In this document: piece by piece, positions 61,055-64,000 of the stretch
Layout: each line of letters begins with the position of its first letter
Position numbering within the stretch: the first letter of the stretch is position 1
Notes under the pieces: generated by a model
Told to the model about the DNA's origin: nothing
Database searches by the model: none
What the model saw: only the letters and a program-made list of their open reading frames with translations
Program-made: the position numbers and the translations under genes
Source: Burkholderiaceae bacterium
Lineage (GTDB): Bacteria > Pseudomonadota > Gammaproteobacteria > Burkholderiales > Burkholderiaceae_E
Direction of reading: 5' to 3'
Assembly: GCA_024235875.1 (NCBI GenBank)
Contig: JACKLP010000003.1
Coordinates: 215,948-279,947 of the forward strand
DNA: 64,000 nt

Positions 61055-63013
61055 ATGCAGTACCCGCAGCAATTCGATGTCATCGTGGTCGGCGGCGGCC
61101 ACGCCGGAACCGAGGCCGCGCTCGCCTCGGCTCGCACGGGCGCGCGCACACTCCTCCTGACGCATAGTCTCGAAACCTTGGGCCAAATGTCGTGCAACCC
61201 TTCGATTGGCGGCATTGGAAAGGGGCACCTCGTCAAGGAAGTAGACGCCCTTGGCGGCGCAATGGCCGAAGCCACCGACGAAGCGGGGATCCAGTTCCGA
61301 ATCCTGAACTCCAGCAAGGGGCCGGCGGTTCGAGCGACACGTGCCCAGGCCGACCGCGTTCTCTACCGGCGCGCAATCCGACGCCGCCTGGAGAGCCAGC
61401 CCAATCTATGGCTGTTTCAACAGGCCGTCGAAGACCTCGAGCTCGAAACCAGCGGTGGCCGATCGCGAGTCGTCGGCGCCGTGACGCAGATCGGTCTTCG
61501 CTTTCGGGCGCAGGCCGTCGTCCTGACCGCAGGGACCTTCCTCAACGGGAAAGTCCATGTCGGCATGAACAGCCACGCGGCCGGCCGTGCCGGTGATCCG
61601 CCCGCGATCACCCTGGCCGAGCGACTACGCGAGATGGCGCTGCCACAGGGGCGACTCAAGACCGGCACGCCGCCGCGCATCGATGGGCGCACCATCGACT
61701 TCACCAAATGCCTCGAACAGCCCGGCGACCTGTCGCCCGTGCCCGTCTTTTCATTTCTCGGGAATGCGGCGCAGCATCCACGCCAAATGCCTTGCTGGAT
61801 CACCCACACGAGCCCCCGAACACATGCAATCATTCGGGAAGGGCTTGATCGATCTCCTTTGTTCACGGGGGTTATCGAAGGAGTGGGTCCTCGCTACTGC
61901 CCTTCGATCGAAGACAAGATCCATCGCTTCGTCGGAAAAGAAAGTCACCAGATCTTTCTCGAACCCGAAGGCCTGGAAACTCATGAGATCTATCCGAACG
62001 GCATCTCAACCAGCTTGCCGATCGATATCCAGATTCGCCTGGTCCATTCAATTCCGGGCATGGAGGACGCGCACATCCTGCGCCCCGGCTACGCGATCGA
62101 GTACGACTACTACGATCCACGTTCGCTGCGCCCCTCGCTCGAGTCAAAGGCGATCGACGGCCTGTTCCTGGCCGGACAGATCAACGGCACGACCGGCTAC
62201 GAAGAGGCGGCGGCCCAGGGGCTGGTGGCCGGCCTGAACGCCGCGCGCCAGACCCGCGACGAGACCCCGTGGACGCCACGACGCGACGAGGCCTATATCG
62301 GGGTGATGATCGACGATCTGATCACCCGTGGTGTCAGCGAGCCCTATCGCATGTTCACGAGCCGCGCCGAATATCGCCTGAGCCTGCGAGAGGACAACGC
62401 CGACCTGCGCCTGACAGAGACCGGGCGACGACTAGGTCTCGTCGACGACTTGCGATGGGACTGCTTTGCCCGCAAGCGCGACGCGATCGACGCCGAGCGT
62501 GCCCGACTCGAGCGCACTTGGGTCAATCCGCAGACGCTGACGAGCGAGCGCGCGCAAACCCTCATCGGCCAGCCGATCGAGCGGGAGTACTCGATCGCCG
62601 ACCTGCTTCGTCGTCCCAATACGCGCTATGACGTGCTTGCCGGCTTGTGCCCGCCGTCGCTACGAGAACGAGCCGAAGAGACCGGGCTGGACGACCTACG
62701 GATCGACCAGTGCGTGGAGCAGGTCGAGATCCAGTGCAAGTACGCAGGCTACATCGAGCGACAACGCGCCGAGGTCGCGCGTCACCTGCATCATGAGCAG
62801 ACGCGCCTACCCGACGACATCGACTACGACGTCGTCAAGGGCCTGTCGATCGAAGTCAGGCAAAAGCTGAAGGACGCGCGTCCGGCAACCGTCGGTCAGG
62901 CCCAACGCGTCTCGGGCGTCACGCCGGCGGCGATCTCGATGCTGCTGATTCATCTGAAGAAACCGCGTGCTGCGCGTCGAAGCGATGCGCCAGCCACCGG
63001 CAACGCCGCATGA
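61055..63013 (+). CDS. mnmG: tRNA uridine-5-carboxymethylaminomethyl modification enzyme MnmG (GidA)
   Basis: A 652-residue FAD protein of full length. The dinucleotide motif VIVVGGGHAGTEAALA is at residues 9-24, the hallmark LGQMSCNPSIGGIGKGHLVK follows, then LNSSKGPAVRATRAQADR and the C-terminal tRNA-binding helical domain. With MnmE it modifies the wobble uridine (U34) of some tRNAs in the cytoplasm. The wording of the N-terminal half is typical of Burkholderiales. The start has only a weak AAGAGA ribosome binding site. Its stop overlaps the rsmG start (ATGA). Confidence 0.97.
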   Translation: MQYPQQFDVIVVGGGHAGTEAALASARTGARTLLLTHSLETLGQMSCNPSIGGIGKGHLVKEVDALGGAMAEATDEAGIQFRILNSSKGPAVRATRAQADRVLYRRAIRRRLESQPNLWLFQQAVEDLELETSGGRSRVVGAVTQIGLRFRAQAVVLTAGTFLNGKVHVGMNSHAAGRAGDPPAITLAERLREMALPQGRLKTGTPPRIDGRTIDFTKCLEQPGDLSPVPVFSFLGNAAQHPRQMPCWITHTSPRTHAIIREGLDRSPLFTGVIEGVGPRYCPSIEDKIHRFVGKESHQIFLEPEGLETHEIYPNGISTSLPIDIQIRLVHSIPGMEDAHILRPGYAIEYDYYDPRSLRPSLESKAIDGLFLAGQINGTTGYEEAAAQGLVAGLNAARQTRDETPWTPRRDEAYIGVMIDDLITRGVSEPYRMFTSRAEYRLSLREDNADLRLTETGRRLGLVDDLRWDCFARKRDAIDAERARLERTWVNPQTLTSERAQTLIGQPIEREYSIADLLRRPNTRYDVLAGLCPPSLRERAEETGLDDLRIDQCVEQVEIQCKYAGYIERQRAEVARHLHHEQTRLPDDIDYDVVKGLSIEVRQKLKDARPATVGQAQRVSGVTPAAISMLLIHLKKPRAARRSDAPATGNAA

Positions 63014-63765
63014 CGACCGGTGCCGGCAAGGCTCGCCGTCGCCAGGCCGACGGGTTCGACACCGATGTCCTGGCGGGTACGCTCGACCGTGGGCTCGCCG
63101 GCTTGGGCCTTTCCTTGCGCCCCGATCAGTGTGCGCGACTGATCGGCTATCTGAGCCTTCTCGTGCGCTGGAACGGGACGTACAACCTGACCGCGATCCG
63201 CGACCCCCGGGAGATGCTGGTACAGCACCTGCTCGACAGCCTCGCCGTCGCGCCCATGCTCGATGGCTGCATCTCACCCGATGCGACCTGCGTCGACGTG
63301 GGCGCGGGCGCCGGATTGCCCGGCATTCCACTGGCGATCGCGTGGACCGAGCGACGATTCGTGCTGGTGGAGCCGGTCGGCAAGAAGGCGGCCTTCCTGC
63401 GCCAGTGCGTGATCGAGCTGCCGCTGCCGAACGTGCAAGTCGAGAACCGGCGGGTCGAGTCCATGCGCCTGACCGATGCGCCCGATCTGATCCTTTGCCG
63501 GGCCTTCGCATCATTGCGCGACTTCGCTCGCGCGATCGAGCCGATCGCGGCATCCGGAACCCGGGTCGTCGCGATGAAGGGGACGATGCCCGTCGATGAG
63601 ATGGTCGCGCTCGAAGCCGACCATCGCTGGCGGGTCGAAAGCGCGCAAGCGATCGAAGTGCCCGGCCTGGATGCAGCCCGCCACCTGATCCATCTGGCAT
63701 CGACCCTTGCCAGCGACGGCCAGGCCGACTCGAGCCCGAACCCATTCCGCGCGTCCGGCGCCTAG
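63010..63765 (+). CDS. rsmG: 16S rRNA (guanine527-N7)-methyltransferase RsmG (GidB)
   Basis: A 251-residue SAM methyltransferase: LLVRWNGTYNLTAIRDP, LVQHLLDSLAV, CVDVGAGAGLPGIPLAI (SAM motif) and LILCRAFASLRDF are conserved in RsmG. It methylates G527 of 16S rRNA. It is about 40 residues longer than the E. coli protein, with a basic N-terminal extension. It is translationally coupled to mnmG, as in most proteobacteria, and is followed by parA. Confidence 0.95.
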   Translation: MTTGAGKARRRQADGFDTDVLAGTLDRGLAGLGLSLRPDQCARLIGYLSLLVRWNGTYNLTAIRDPREMLVQHLLDSLAVAPMLDGCISPDATCVDVGAGAGLPGIPLAIAWTERRFVLVEPVGKKAAFLRQCVIELPLPNVQVENRRVESMRLTDAPDLILCRAFASLRDFARAIEPIAASGTRVVAMKGTMPVDEMVALEADHRWRVESAQAIEVPGLDAARHLIHLASTLASDGQADSSPNPFRASGA

Positions 63766-63782
63766 TTTCCCGGAGCTTTCCC

Positions 63783-64000
63783 TTGGCAAGAACATTCGTG
63801 ATCGCGAACCAGAAGGGCGGCGTCGGCAAGACGACGACCACAGTGAATCTCGCCGCGGCACTCGCGATCCACAACAAGCGCACGCTACTGGTCGATCTCG
63901 ACCCCCAGGGAAACGCCACCATGGGCAGCGGCATCGACAAGCGCCGCCTCGCACGCACCGTCTATCATGTCCTCATCGGCCTGTCGGACGTCGTCGAAAC
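63783..64000 (+). CDS. parA: ParA chromosome-partitioning ATPase, N-terminal part (cut by the right edge)
   Basis: The first 72 codons of a ParA/Soj ATPase. FVIANQKGGVGKTTTTVNLA is the deviant Walker A motif, and LLVDLDPQGNATMG contains the Walker A' Asp pair. A TTG start is proposed because GGAG lies eight bases upstream and no ATG is suitably placed. With ParB (expected just beyond the edge) it drives segregation of the origin through the parS sites upstream. Confidence 0.93.
   Translation, partial: MARTFVIANQKGGVGKTTTTVNLAAALAIHNKRTLLVDLDPQGNATMGSGIDKRRLARTVYHVLIGLSDVVE

Overview
The window is a GC-rich stretch of a bacterial chromosome, most likely from a betaproteobacterium of the Burkholderiales. 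This placement is inferred from the MnmG sequence, the mnmG-rsmG-parA order at the right end, the consensus parS sites, and the abundance of TRAP/ABC transporters and catabolic genes. No rRNA, tRNA or CRISPR array was seen. Coding is dense from about 1.8 to 57 kb and from 61 to 64 kb. Two stretches stand out as nearly gene-free: about 1.2-1.77 kb and about 57.0-61.05 kb.

Layout. 0-1.8 kb: the 5' part of an unknown gene running off the left edge, a divergent NYN-domain protein, and a gene-poor segment with iteron-like TGTTCCCG repeats. 1.8-9.2 kb: a DUF1810 protein, a two-domain kinase-like protein, a complete NitT/TauT-type ABC transporter, a TrmO-like protein, and a GMC oxidoreductase with its small subunit. 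9.3-15.2 kb: a serine hydrolase, a secreted Cys-rich protein with an HExxH motif, a DctPQM TRAP transporter and a class A acid phosphatase. 15.3-19.8 kb: a four-gene 2-oxoacid oxidoreductase operon of the phenylglyoxylate:NAD+ oxidoreductase layout. 19.9-24.7 kb: a PfkB kinase, an HtrA-like protease, an ABC permease and ATPase without a binding protein, and an Old Yellow Enzyme, all on the minus strand. 24.8-35.9 kb: acyl-CoA and 2-oxoacid metabolism, then an acetylpolyamine-deacetylase-like protein beside an omega-aminotransferase. 36-44.8 kb: a Phd-like antitoxin homologue behind a strong palindrome, a short asparaginase, a patatin and SDR pair, a DUF2817 peptidase with a hydratase, and GTP-type PEP carboxykinase ending in a textbook terminator. 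44.9-51.3 kb: a methyltransferase and EgtB, a CbiM-like protein, an M20 hydrolase coupled to pdxA, and a membrane diguanylate cyclase. 51.3-57.0 kb: an IclR regulator diverging, across a 24-bp palindrome, from mmsA, gabD and a GMC dehydrogenase; this fits oxidation of a small hydroxy acid or alcohol through a semialdehyde.

Right end. A gene-free 4-kb spacer carries four parS sites, a 13-bp tandem repeat and a change in strand composition near 59 kb. It is followed by mnmG, rsmG and the start of parA, a chromosome-segregation block that usually lies near the replication origin. I could not find convincing DnaA boxes or a dif site, so neither an origin nor a terminus is claimed.

All calls come from reading the sequence and translated frames. 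Family names rest on remembered motifs, not on database searches.
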